Shown: positions 48,750 through 63,159 of the stretch, piece by piece | Position numbering within the stretch: the stretch's first letter is position 1 | Layout: each line of letters begins with the position of its first letter | Assembly: GCA_020002185.1 (NCBI GenBank) | Contig: CM034543.1 | Coordinates: 31,237,399-31,301,398, forward strand | DNA length: 64,000 nt | Direction of reading: 5' to 3' | Source: Paraescarpia echinospica | Taxonomy: Eukaryota > Annelida > Polychaeta > Sabellida > Siboglinidae | Notes under the pieces: generated by a model | What the model was told of the DNA's origin: nothing | Databases searched by the model: none | What the model saw: the letters and a program-made list of their open reading frames with translations, nothing else | Translations under genes and position numbers: made by a program

Positions 48750-48811
48750 CATAAGCAAGCACATAAGCACATACGCACGTCAGTGCGTATGTGCTTATGT
48801 GCTTGCTTATG
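48750..48811. repeat. Perfect 29-bp hairpin, 4-base loop
   Basis: 48750-48778 pairs perfectly with 48783-48811 around the loop GTCA. The left arm grows out of a 12-bp tandem repeat (GCAAGCACATAA, three copies from 48731). Confidence 0.95.
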
Positions 48812-48954
48812 ACAATTTTGTACGTATGCTAATTTTGGCAGCGATTCGCGGGCGGGCGTCACTTCAATATATGTATAACCTTTGTTGACAAATTGTGAAT
48901 TCAAAAACAATTATTTATTTGGGCCTAGTCCAAAAATAATGCTAACGCACGAAT

Positions 48955-49860
48955 GTTTGATGCGTCTCTTCCGGATTCGGGTTACTCACGCTGCACATGG
49001 GCAAATCCCCATAAACTATCATTATTGTCTCTCGCGAATTTATATATTGTATCTTCTGTCATGCAAATGGATGGGACATACACTGAATATGTAAATTACT
49101 ATAAACGTTACATAATATGTTTCGTTTGTAACTCCGTAAGCATACCACGGGGTGCCACCCGCTCGTTTTCCCGGATCAGTGAACATGTCACGGTTCAATA
49201 GGCACTTCAAATAGCGATGTGTACATCAAAGAGGGTCGCGTTGTCGTCAATGACTCATATGCACACTAAACTGGATTACTTATATTAGCGTTTGTATCTG
49301 TGTGTCGTACTTATGAGCTTGGTTTGATTGTTATATTTAAGAAAGCTGTTGTGTCAGTTTTGACTTTTGTTGTCAGTTGTAGGGTGCCAGATAGGGGACA
49401 TGCTCCAAAAATAGTGTTAAGGCACAATATTTTTCTCCTATCTTGCGGGTTCCGGTTATTTAGCTGTGTGCAATAAGCTATTATTACTGTCTCCAGCTAA
49501 ATTATATATTGTATCTCCTGTAATACAAATGGATGGGACAAACACTGGATTTATAAATTACGATATTACAATAAATGAACGTTTATAAAGTATATGTTAC
49601 GTTCGTAACTGCATAAGAATCTCATGCGGCGCCACTTGATAGCTCTGCCGCTAGACATTCACGCATCAGTGAACATGACGAGTAGTATGTGTGAATATCT
49701 ATTTACTTTCTGCTCTGCTATGTAGTTATAAAATAGTTTGTTTCGTCGCGTATTTGTGGACTTGTGAAAACGTTATCAGCGGAATAAAACATGCCACATC
49801 CACAATATTTCCGATTAGTTCATAGGCAGTTTGGGGCAAATTATTTTACTTACGGGTTCA
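48955..49860. repeat. Dispersed repeat units (copies 2 and 3 of the set at 44600)
   Basis: 48960-49140 and 49440-49610 both match 44960-45120 (TCTTCCGGATTCGGGTTA-type start, TTATATATTGTATCT, CATAATATG/ATATGTTACG TTTGTAACT). 49140-49440 matches 44610-44960. The order suggests a tandemly arranged unit of about 480 bp. Confidence 0.7.
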
Positions 49861-50149
49861 TAGCATATTACTATTATTAATAAAGGGCCTGTCATTTAAA
49901 CGGTATCACAAGTCAGGACTTTATGAAACCAGAACCATACTTTTGTATCGAGAAAATGGCAGATTTGTTTGACGTTGACTCGATTGTACATTGTATATGT
50001 TTAAATGTCTACACCATTGCCGACAGAATGCACATGTTAGAGACAAGAGTCTCCTGTATGAAATATAACCCGTTCGGGTTCAAGCAATCCTAAATCAATC
50101 AACATTTTTATTTTCACATTAATAATAATAATCTATATAATTTACTAGT

Positions 50150-50455
50150 TCGCTAATTACTAATTGTAATGTTGTAAGTGTATCTCCTCCTACTAATTAT
50201 AATGCTCTATCTTCTCCCACTAATTGCAATGTTGTAAGTGTATCTCCTCCCACTAATTACAATGTTGTAAGTGTATCTTCTCCCACTAATTGCAATGTTG
50301 TAAGTTTATCTCCTCCCACTAATTGTAATGTGGTAAGTATATCTCCTCCCACTAATTGTAATGTTGTAAGCGTATCTTCTCCCACTAATTGTAATGTTGC
50401 AAGTATATATCCTCCCACTAATTGTATTGTTGTAAGTGTATCTCTTCCCACGCGC
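50150..50455. repeat. 33-bp minisatellite, about nine units
   Basis: Units of the type TGTAATGTTGTAAGTGTATC plus TCCTCCCACTAAT. The 33-bp length keeps the minus strand open as an 11-residue repeat (LVGGDTLTTLQ) for 76 codons. One unit is shortened to 27 bp. Confidence 0.9.
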
Positions 50456-50469
50456 CGAGGACCAGTCTG

Positions 50470-51350
50470 CATTTTTTTAACAATCATTCAATGCCAGTAG
50501 ATATTGGGAGTTATTTACTTTTTTCAGTCGACAGATTGAATTCTCATTCATTCCTCAGGTGGCGCCACCATGGAGTCATGTTTATGTAATTATCCGCTAC
50601 ATGCAATGCAGTACTCGACAACAACATCAATTTAATGGTCATACGAACAATTTTCTGAAATAAATTCGAAATTTGTCTTCAGAATGGAGACCGGCCTGCT
50701 TCGGCTTCCAACTTCGTTTTGTAATTGTTCATCACTTTTGCTGATTTAAGATCGTCAGGAATTTCGCCGGTTTACAATGATAACTTTAAAATACACGTTA
50801 TAGACTAAAGAAGACGCAATGAACTTGCCACCATTCTTATCAAATATAAGTGACAGTTGGTGACTAATCACCTTGATCGGGCTTAGTTTATTCAAGATCC
50901 CGGGTAGTTTGAAGTTCGTACTAGTACTAAAACCGAAATTATTACGGGTTGCATTTAATGACCTATAGTCCCACAGTACTCTTGGATGTGTTGTCACCAC
51001 GTTTCCCCGGCGCAGACACCTTTGCTTTATCAAAACAAATGTTGCTGTCGATATCGAATTCTATGCTCACAGGTTGGCACGTAGAAGAAGTTTCGAGACT
51101 TTTTATCATTTCCTACCTCCTTCCGTACAGTAAATATACGTAGGAATAACATGGACACCTGAATGACTTCCTCGTGCACGACGTTACGTTGCCTGCTGTG
51201 TCTGTGGTGTTGGAATTATAAGTCTGTTCTTGATGACTCCCCTTCCACACGACTTACAAAAATAGGTCAGGATGAAAACTGCCGATGGCGGTGGAAACAT
51301 TGAGTTTCAATTCTTAGTTTTTATGTACACAAAATGTGGTTCAAACAATA
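50470..51350. other. Intergenic, nothing recognised
   Basis: No supported coding region. Confidence 0.4.
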
Positions 51351-51356
51351 AATATA

Positions 51357-51700
51357 ATCGTTTTGCCTGGCAGGAAGGCACATTATTAATTTCCTTCTAA
51401 GCTATAACTTGATAGACATGTTCACTAATCTAATAGTGTTTAGTGGCAGGAAGGCACACCATTTCTTTCCTTCTAACCTGATCAACATTTTCACTAATGT
51501 GTTCCTTTTTGTTTGGTATGAATGCACTCAGTGTGTTTCCTTCTAAGTTCTAACTTGATAAATATGTTCACTAATGTAGTAGTTTTTCTGGCAGCAAGGC
51601 ACACAATTTGTTTACGTCCAGCTTGATGCATATATTCACTAATGCAATCCTTTTGTCTGACAGGAAGGCACACAATTTGTTACTTTTCAACTTGATTAGG
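51357..51700. repeat. ~80-bp tandem repeat, about five diverged units, each with an acceptor-like end
   Basis: Units contain TTCACTAATGTA then a T-rich stretch, (G/A)CAG and GAAGGCACAC. A related segment (GTTCACTAATGTAATCGTTT then TAACAG) forms the acceptor of the exon at 52210, which suggests repeated copies of a 3' splice-site region. Confidence 0.75.
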
Positions 51701-51977
51701 ATACATTTGCAAAATGCAATTATTCGGGTTAAAACATGCTTAAAGGCGCTAACAATGTAAACAAGTAAAGCAAGGCAAGCTAAATTAATAAGTTAATAAA
51801 ATAAATCAATAAGTTCAATCACTAAGTTAAACCAATAACACAACTAAGTTGAATACGCAACTAAGTTGACTTGATAAATTAGATAGACATAAACGTGATG
51901 AAGACAAGCCAAATTAAAAACAAATAAACATTTCTAACTTAGTTAAAAGCGCAGAAATGGTCAACTTAACCTAAATG
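51700..51977. other. Degenerate AAGTTAA/AATAA-rich sequence
   Basis: Low-complexity AT-rich sequence with repeated CTAAGTTGA and AATAAGTTAA words. Confidence 0.5.
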
Positions 51978-52163
51978 TCACTTCAACAAGCACCACAGTG
52001 TTCTATTCGCTGGACGGAAAAGATGTGTCTTTAGCAAGGTCTTGAATGTTGCCACTGAGTTGGCGTCTCTGACAGCAGGATGTAGATTACTCCACAATGT
52101 CGGTCCTGCCACTGAGAAAGACCGCCGACCATACCACTCAAGCTGGAACCGCGGTATTTCCAA
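51978..52163 (-). mobile_element. C-terminal fragment of a non-LTR RT
   Basis: The minus strand reads YGRRSFSVAGPTLWSNLHPA and FKTLLKTHLF, the conserved C-terminal block of many CR1/Jockey ORF2 proteins. The 5' part is missing here; a compatible upstream piece lies at 53345-53800. Confidence 0.75.
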
Positions 52164-52209
52164 TAGACACGATAAACATGTTCACTAATGTAATCGTTTT
52201 GTTTAACAG

Positions 52210-55201
<2,992 letters not shown>

Positions 55202-55916
55202 GTAGGTTGGTTTCTTTGTGTTTGTATCGTGTGTCTGATTGATGTAACGGAACCAATAGGTTTGTTTTGTACGGGATAGGTATAATTACCCATTATAGTC
55301 TGTAGCCTTAGGGTTTTGAATTTCCATTTTTGAAGAAATCACCACATTTGGCATAGTTGACCTTTGGTAGGTTTTAATAAAATCCTGATGTCGGACACAC
55401 ATTTTGGGATTCATTAACACCCGGGCCTCTAATTAGCATAAATAAAACATTGGCTGCCGTATGCACGATCGATCGAAGAGGTTTTCATTTTCATCCAATG
55501 TCAAGGTCATGAGGGTTTGCCCGAAGTAGCTATATAGTTTGCCAATACAACTGATTTTGGAGCTATTTGTCTTATGATAAGCGTATTGAATGATAGATCT
55601 GATCAAGCTATGCTAATATCAATGCCTCCTTTTGGCTCCACGATTTCAAGGTCAAGTCCAGAAGGTCAAGTTGATGACATCTAAGTGCCGTATAATCCGT
55701 ATATTGTTAACGTTCAAGCCAATCATGTCAAAATCATGAATGTCGACTCTATCAACATTATTATTCAATGGCACATATTTTGAGATCAACCACAACTTTA
55801 TTAAAGGTAAATATCCTTTTTAATATAGGAAGCCCAATATATAACTGGAGGCAGGCAAATTCAATCCTGTCTATAGAATCATATGAGGCATGGAGCAAAA
55901 TTAGATACGACATGTC

Positions 55917-56585
55917 TCAATTAAGTACAGTAATATAGTGTTTGTTGGGAGTTGGTGTCGGAGGAAGACCAGGAAGACCATGGCAGCTCCCTCCACATGT
56001 GCATGTGGCTGGGCACTCACTGACCTTCTTGTAGATGGAACACCTTCCATGGAAAAATTGCCCATCCGCAAATGGGCAGCTTTTCCATGGTTTTCGCTGC
56101 TCGAGGAGGGGAGTCAAGAAAGGCACCCAACCAGGTTCATACTCAACCCGTCCTATGAGCCTAGGCTCGGCAAGGGCTGCCTTGGTTGGTGGAAGGTATT
56201 CCAACGTGTAAAATGACTCAGCGAATATCTGCTTCCGTCAGAGAGCGGGACACAGAGCATAGTGGGACGACAACATTATCAATGTCACTGATATCCTTTG
56301 AAGACAGTGTGAAAGGCCTTTCCATCAGGTGGCTTAACACTTACGATCTATGGGCTTGTGCTCCGCTTTCCATACGCTGATTTCTTCCCCGGGTCGGAAA
56401 TGAAGAATATGATGTCGGATCCTGTCTTGGCATGGCATGCGGGGAGAGCGTACGCCTTGGCGGGAGACATGGTGTTGCATATGTCGAGGATGGAAATATA
56501 TCTGAACTTATTGCCCCTTCCAAACGACACCCACAATTTCTCCGCATCAATATCGGCATTGAAAGGGATCCTCAGTACCATGATG
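55917..56585 (-). pseudogene. C-terminal fragment of a CXC-family gene (in unit B)
   Basis: The minus strand reads FRYISILDICNTMSPAKAYA and PGKKSAYGKRS (56348-56581), then YLPPTKAALAEPRL, EYEPGWVPFLTPLLEQRKPW and a Cys cluster ECPATCTCGGSC (55917-56204). It is paralogous to 30165-30930 and better preserved around LPPTKAAL, but still interrupted by frame changes. Confidence 0.6.
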
Positions 56586-57189
56586 CAGTGTCGTTAAAAT
56601 GTGCGCCACTGAATGCTGATGTTGATAGACTTGGTATTCATGATTCCGACATGATTGGTTTTAAATTTATTAACAGTATGCGGATCATGCTGCACTTAGA
56701 GGTCATAACCTTGATATTCTGGACCGTAACATCATGCTGACAATATAAGGCATTTTTGAGTAAAGCATTATATAATCTATCATACCATACTTCTAAAGTA
56801 AGATAAATATTTCCAAGGTCAGTACTATTAGCAAATTATAGCTATCTTAGGCAAAACCTCCTGACTTTGACGTTGGATTATGACGAAAATCTGTTCGATC
56901 GAATGGGCATACTAAGACCTATCACATTACATACCAAACTCATTGCAATCGGCCTATTATTAGCGGAGATATGATCGTGTCACGTTTTAGCTTATATTGT
57001 TGGCGGCCATTTTGGATTAATGTTAATTAGTGGGTGATACCGAATCCCAAAATGTGTGTCCTATATGAGGATTTGTTTTATTTGAAACCTTGAAATCTAC
57101 CAAGCAGGTTACCAAATTAACTGGTCACTCTACGGTAAGTCTGACAGTAATGTTGAGACTATTACGGTTTTGTGTAAACACATCGAAAA

Positions 57190-57480
57190 CACCTACTGCT
57201 ACCTACTACTGTCCGTCTACCTCTCCCTACACAACTGCCTCTCCCGCCCCACCTCCCTCAACCTCTGTCCCCTCTCTCTACCACTTCCTCCCTCTCTCTC
57301 TATTTGTCTGTCTGTCTGTCTGTCTGTCTGTATGTCTGTCTGTATGTCTGTATGTCTGTCTGTATGTCTGTCTGTCTCTTTCTCCTCTCACTCTATGTTC
57401 CTCTCTTCCTTTCTCTGACCCTCTCTATAGCCATCAACCTCTTCCCACTCTCTGTGTGTCACTCCACCTGTCTCTCGCGC
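57190..57480. repeat. CT-rich tract with (TCTG)n at about 57305-57380
   Basis: Pyrimidine-rich tract shared with 31770-31890 in unit A; the TCTG expansion is present only here. Confidence 0.85.
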
Positions 57481-58039
57481 TCTCTTCTGTTCAATCCCAG
57501 TCCCACGGGTGCACGTTGCATTCAGGTACATGCGTCGCAGATTACATTTAAGTGATGATCTTTGTTCATTCTGCCAGGCGATCATTATAAAACAAGTTCG
57601 CCATATTTATCACATGTGTCACATGTAAAGTATTCACAACAGGTGGCTTAACGCTGTTATGAGCTATGGGCTTGTGCTCCAACAACTTGAATATAAAACT
57701 GTTGAAAACATGCACCGAACTAATATCATCGGGAGTCGGTATACATAATATTTGTAAAGAACATGACAGGTCTGGTATCTGGATTATCATCCTGAGTGAA
57801 CAATGTTTGAATGACAACACATAACGTGTTCAACCAAAAAAAGATAAGCTAGCGAAAAATGAACAAATCGAAACACGTCCAAAAACATAAAATTCTACTG
57901 TCGCTAGCACCCTCACGGCTCGTCCTATCCCGACGATCTAGTCCATGGGCCAGACCAGATGTCGGTTCCATCTGGGCGGGCAAGATCTATCTGTGATTTT
58001 TGAAATAGTCCACGTGGAACATATATACATTGGTGAGCA

Positions 58040-58270
58040 GTTGCTTATTGACAAGGCGGCCATCTTTAAATATGGCCGTCAAATCAAATTTCGTCACGTA
58101 GTAATAGTTGTCCTATTTGGACATGGTCGACATTTTGGTAGGCCTGCTTCGAGCATCAAGACAGGGACTCTGGATGCTACAGGTAGCGTCTATTCGTGCA
58201 ATGGCCCCATAGTGTTTTGCATATGACAGGCTTAGCTAAGCACGCTACCTCCCGTACCACTATGCTCAGA
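58040..58270. repeat. Palindrome-type repeat (GCGGCCATCTTTAAA) and flank
   Basis: GGCGGCCATCTTTAAATATG with GGCCGTC at 58055-58082; a relative of the ladder in the inverted-duplication arms. No gene supported in the 93-codon frame over it. Confidence 0.5.
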
Positions 58271-58500
58271 TGATATAATTGCCCGTCGAATACCCAGATA
58301 TCCATATTAAATTTATGGAAGGTGACTTTTCGGTTCACCTCGGCTCCAGAATCCCTTTTGGACGAATCTCTGTCGACCAGACGATTGAGGAAACACTTAA
58401 CAAAGACACCCAAACGCCGGGTGGAACAAAGGGTTTCAGCTTGAAACCAGGAGGTAGGACAAAGTACTGTCTACCAGCAGAGTACAGGACCACGTAATTG
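58270..58500 (+). pseudogene. Fragment of a conserved uncharacterised protein (CXC-family-like middle region)
   Basis: The plus strand reads YPDIHIKFMEGDFSVHL, IPFGRISVDQTIEETLNKDT, PGGTKGFSLKPG and YCLPAEYRTT, then a stop at 58495-58497 with LRELRDMVG continuing in the same frame. The DQTIEETxNxDT...GGTxGFSxKPG block is familiar from uncharacterised proteins that share the C-terminal architecture described above. Single isolated fragment; pseudogene. Confidence 0.5.
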
Positions 58501-58719
58501 AGAGAGCTGAGAGACATGGTTGGTGTAGGCGGTTCCAAGTCACTGTATGTAGCATGTGAGGAGGTCTGCTACAAAATGACCTCAGATGACTGAGTGGACG
58601 TCCGTATAAGAAGAAGCAGATACTCGTGTGCTCCTACACTGCAGTCTCTAAGCAACTGTTTGACTAAATACAGCTGTTTATCTGCTACGTGTATGCAACA
58701 ATTGTCAGCAGTGACATTT

Positions 58720-58900
58720 GTTTTGGTGACCGCCATCTTTAAAAATGGCGGATGTGAATGTCTCAGAAGGTCTAATGTAAAAATATGAAATCCATGATCC
58801 CTTAGACCTACATTTTGAAATTAAAAGTATGGTTTTAGGTCTCACAGTTATTACAACGTGATGAAATTGAATTTGGCGGCCATTTTTAAAGATGGCCGCT
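58720..58900. repeat. Two palindrome-type repeat units
   Basis: CCGCCATCTTTAAAAATGGC at 58730 and GGCGGCCATTTTTAAAGATG at 58873, about 143 bp apart, the same spacing as the ladder at 19985-20640. Confidence 0.7.
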
Positions 58901-58939
58901 AAGCCAGTAAGCATCCTCTGAGCAATGTTTAGTACATCA

Positions 58940-61900
58940 ACGTATGGTCCACAGCATGGACTATTTAAAAAGTCATTACACGATCTTGCCTGCACAGAAG
59001 GTGCAAATAAGTGAAATTCCTGGTCTTGGCTCATGGACAAATATTGGTATCGGATTCACCTTTCGGTGTATGGGGTGTTTGAGGGTGGAATGTCTGATGA
59101 GGGAGGTGTGTAAGTTGACGGATATAGTGAAGGAGATGGAGGTGAGACTCAACAAATAGATGGAGCAGAGAGGGATAACGCGGAGAGAGTTGAGAATTCT
59201 ACAACACAGAAGGAGCCGAGTTGTGACACGGAGACTGAAGAAAGGAGACTGAGAGAAGGGAAGGTGACCGGTGTGAAGGAACAAGAAATTGAGAAAACAG
59301 AGGAACGGAGGAAAAGTGTTCGGCAGAGGAAAAGAAAACTGGTCAGTGGGGATAGATCAACAGGTAATCAGACTGTAGAGAACGAGGAGAGACGCGACAG
59401 CGATACAGGTGGTGAAGAGGTAGATACCACAGAGGCAGTTGGTAAGACTGTGAGACAGAAGACTGATGGAAGAAGACAGAGTGTTCAGCAAAAACAGGAA
59501 ACATGCCAGGCGTGAAGGTGACAGGGGAGAAAGTGACCGTAGTGAAGGAGATAGCCGGGGAAAAGGGACGGGAGAGGAGACAAGAAAATGTGATGGGAGG
59601 AAAGATGAAGGGACGAAAGGAAGTGAGAGTAAATGTGCCAGAAGAGACGATGACAGGAGGAAAGGGGACAAGAAAAAACGCAACAGGAAAGAAGGGAATG
59701 GAAGAGTGTGACAGGAGAGAAGACGGCAAGAGGAAAAGACAACAACCAGACATATCCAAACCGGAGGAGCTACTAAGGGTAGAGAAGGTATTGGGGCATG
59801 GGAAGGGAGGGTCTATACTAGTACACGTAGGGACAAACAATGCAGACAAGGAGGGAACAACTGGGACAGTTCAGAAGTACAGACATCTAGTGAGGAAGCT
59901 AAGGAAGACAAGAGTGGAACAGGTTGTTCTCTCAAGAATTTTGCCAGTAATGGGAGGAAAGGGGGCAACAAACAGAAACTGTAAGAGGATGGCGATCAAC
60001 GCACTAGTTGTGCAGATGTGTGAAGAAGAGGGCATGGGATTCATAGATTTATGGGGGTACTTTGTTGGGAGAGAAGATATGTACACGAGAGATGGCCTCC
60101 ATCTAAGTGGTAAGGGGCAGCAGTATTCTCAGGGAATCTACTGCGATATGTTAACAGTGGGGCAGGTTGCATCTATTTAAACTAAATTCGCAGGGGGACT
60201 CGCCGATAAGCCTGAAACTGGAGGCATAGATAAAGACAGCAAAACTAATTCAGCAAAGAACAGTCTGGAAAACTGTTCTGAAGCTGGATATAAATGTGTT
60301 TGTTTAAAGGCAAGGAGTATAGTAAACAAAAGAAATGAACTAAACATTATGGTAGAAGATATTGACCCTCACATAATAGGTATAACAGAATCAAGGGCAA
60401 CCACCGATTTATCAGATGCCGAATTGGGACTGACAGAATATGTAATGTTTAAGAAAGATAGAATAGGAAGAAGGGGAGGTGGAGTTATTTTATATATTAA
60501 AGAATCTATCCAGGCTCATGAAATAAAATTAGACAGAGAAGCAAATTGCGAAGAAGCTGTTTGGTGTAACATAGTTACACGAAACTCAACGTTAACGGTT
60601 GGAATAGTTTATCGAAGTCCAAACATACGCATAGAATAGAATGAAAAAATACAAAACGCTATAAGGGAAGTGAGCAAACGGGACTGTGTTATAATCGGGT
60701 TTTTAACCATGGGCATATAAAATGGAAATCTCTACAGAGTATGGGTAGTGAGGACCACAAGTTTTTAGTTTTAATACAAGATAGTTTCCTTTCTCAACAT
60801 GTGCTAGAACCAACCAGGGGAGAGAATGTGTTAGACATAGTTTTGTCCTCACAGAATGAATTAGTTGACAATGTCAGGATATGTGAGCCACTGGGGAATA
60901 GTGATCACAACCACATACATTTTACCATCAAAGTAAAATCAGAAAGGAATAGTAAAATGCAGTACAGGAAAAATTTCCACAAAGGAAAATATAAGAACAT
61001 AAGGAAATATTTAGCAAATATAGACTGGAAAAACACACTGAAGAATAAGACAACAACAGAATGCTGGAATATCTTAAAGAGTGAAATTGAATGCATCATC
61101 GTCAAATTTGTTCCCTTAAAAACATAGGAAACGGTCCAAAAAGAAACACTTATCGAAAGAGGCCATTTGAAAAATGAAGTATAAACAAATGATGTGGAAG
61201 TCATGTAGACGTACTGGAAATGACGAAGACTACAACATTTATAAAGAAGCACTAAACCAAGCTACAGCTGAAATTAGAAATTCAAAGAGAAGCTATGAAC
61301 ATAAAATAGCTTGTAATATAATACATGACAGCAAGAGTTTTTATGCGTATGTTCGAAGCAAACAGAAATTTCAGGATAAGGTCGGTCCTCTAGAAGATAG
61401 TGCTGGAAATATAATATCAGAAGGATTCTTAATGGCAGAAGACCTGAATGAGTATTTTAGTTCAGTGTTTACCAGAGAAGACTCTAGTTCACTGCCAGTA
61501 CCAGAGGCTAAGTTCAAGGGAGCAGAATCAGACTATTTAAGACAGTTAATTGTAACTCCAGAAATGGTAGCTAAGAAAATTAGGGCTATGAAGGATAATA
61601 CATCACCTGGAGTGGATGTTATTCCACTCAAATTACTATTGGAAATTGTAGAACAAATTAGCATACCGCTTGCAACAGTTTTCAACTTGTCATTAGAAGA
61701 GGGAGTGGTTCCTTTAGAATGGAAAGAAGCAAACATTACACCGTTATTTAAAAAAGGTTCGAGAAACAAGTCAAATAATTATAGACCAGTTAGTTTAACA
61801 TCGGTGATTTGTAAATTATTAGAAAGACTGATTAAAGATCACATGGTGGATTTTCTTGTTAAACATAACTTGATAAACCCATCTCAACATGGGTTTCTAA

Positions 61901-63155
61901 AAGCGAGGTCATGCTTAACAAATATGTTATGTTTTTTGGAAGATATCACTAAGTGGGTAGATGATGGATCACCAGTAGATATCATCTACTTAGTTTTTCA
62001 AAAAGCTTTTGACAAAGTGTCACATCAAAGATTACTGCTTAAACTGAAGGCCCATGGCATAGGAAATGGTATAATTAACTGGATAGAAAAATGGCTGATT
62101 GACAGAAGACAAAGGGTAGTTGTTGATGGGGAGGCTTCAAACTGGAAATCAGTTTTGAGTGGAGTTCCACAGGGATCAGTACTGGGACCTATATTATTCT
62201 TAATATATATAAACGATTTGGACGATGATATAGTTAGCAAGGTGTTGAAATGTGCAGATGATACAAAAGTGTTTAGAAGGATTAAAAGTGATGGAGATAT
62301 ACAGCATTTACAAGATGATCTTGACAGGTTGATCAAATGGTCTGAAAAGTGGCAAATGTTGTTCAATTTTGGGAAATGTAAATGCCTTCACACAGGACAT
62401 GGGGACGAATATGTAGAATGTACAATGGGGGAACTGTACTAAGTACTGCTGTAAAAGAAAAAGACTTAGGGCTGACAATTAGTGCTAACATGAAGGTTTC
62501 ATAGCAGTGTGGAATTGCAGCTTCAAAAGGAAATCATATCCTTGGATTGATTAGGCGAAATATAGCATATCAAGAAAAAGAACTAATAATACCGCTATAC
62601 AAAACAATAGTTAGGCCTCATTTAGAATATTGTATACAAGCGTGGAGGCCATACCGCAAGAAGGACATAGATATGCTAGAAAGAGTACAGAGGAGAGCGA
62701 CTAACATTATACAAAAACTGAGGGATCTTAGTTATGAAAAACGCCTAAAACAATGTGGTTTAACAACACTAAAGACCAGGAGATTGAGAGGAGATCAGAT
62801 AGAAGTGTTTAAAATATTGATTGGTTATGAAAATATTCATAGAAATATGTTTTTTTTAGTTAAGAAAGATAGAAAGACTAGAGGACATGAAGTTACATTA
62901 GTAAAGGAGCAGTGTAGATTAGACGTAAGAAAGTTCTAATTTTCACAAAGGACTGTAAATGACTGGAACAGATTATCTGATGATTGTGTGGGTGCTAGTA
63001 GTAGTACAAAATAAAATCGACACATACACCAGAAGGGCTGGATATATGTAGATAAAAGGGTTTGACTCTCGATAAGCCAAAGGGCTTCCATGTCCACCTG
63101 CCATCTATAGTTAATTCTCTGGATGGCAGTCTTGTTAAATCTTGTTAAAATAATT
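58940..63155 (+). mobile_element. Near full-length CR1-type retrotransposon with esterase-like ORF1
   Basis: ORF1: after frameshifted basic sequence, 59503-60180 encodes a Lys/Arg-rich linker followed by an SGNH-esterase-like domain (SILVHVGTNNADKEGTTG, then DGLHLSGKG). ORF2: endonuclease pieces at 60280-61127 (MVEDIDPHIIGITESRATT, GGGVILYIKES, VGIVYRSPNI). RT at 61174-62442 is a 422-codon open frame with YRPVSLTSVICKLLERL, FQKAFDKVSHQRLL, SGVPQGSVLGPILF and CADDTK (usually FADDTK). A C-terminal segment lies at 62547-62939 (RPHLEYCIQAWRPYRKKDID, LERVQRRAT). Several frame changes and stops; inactive, but younger than the other elements. The 3' end is near TTGTTAAATCTTGTTAAA at 63131-63148. Confidence 0.88.
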
Positions 63156-63159
63156 TGAA

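Noticed and set aside
50150..50455. 33-bp repeats as a CRISPR array
   Set aside because: Directly adjacent diverged units with no spacers.
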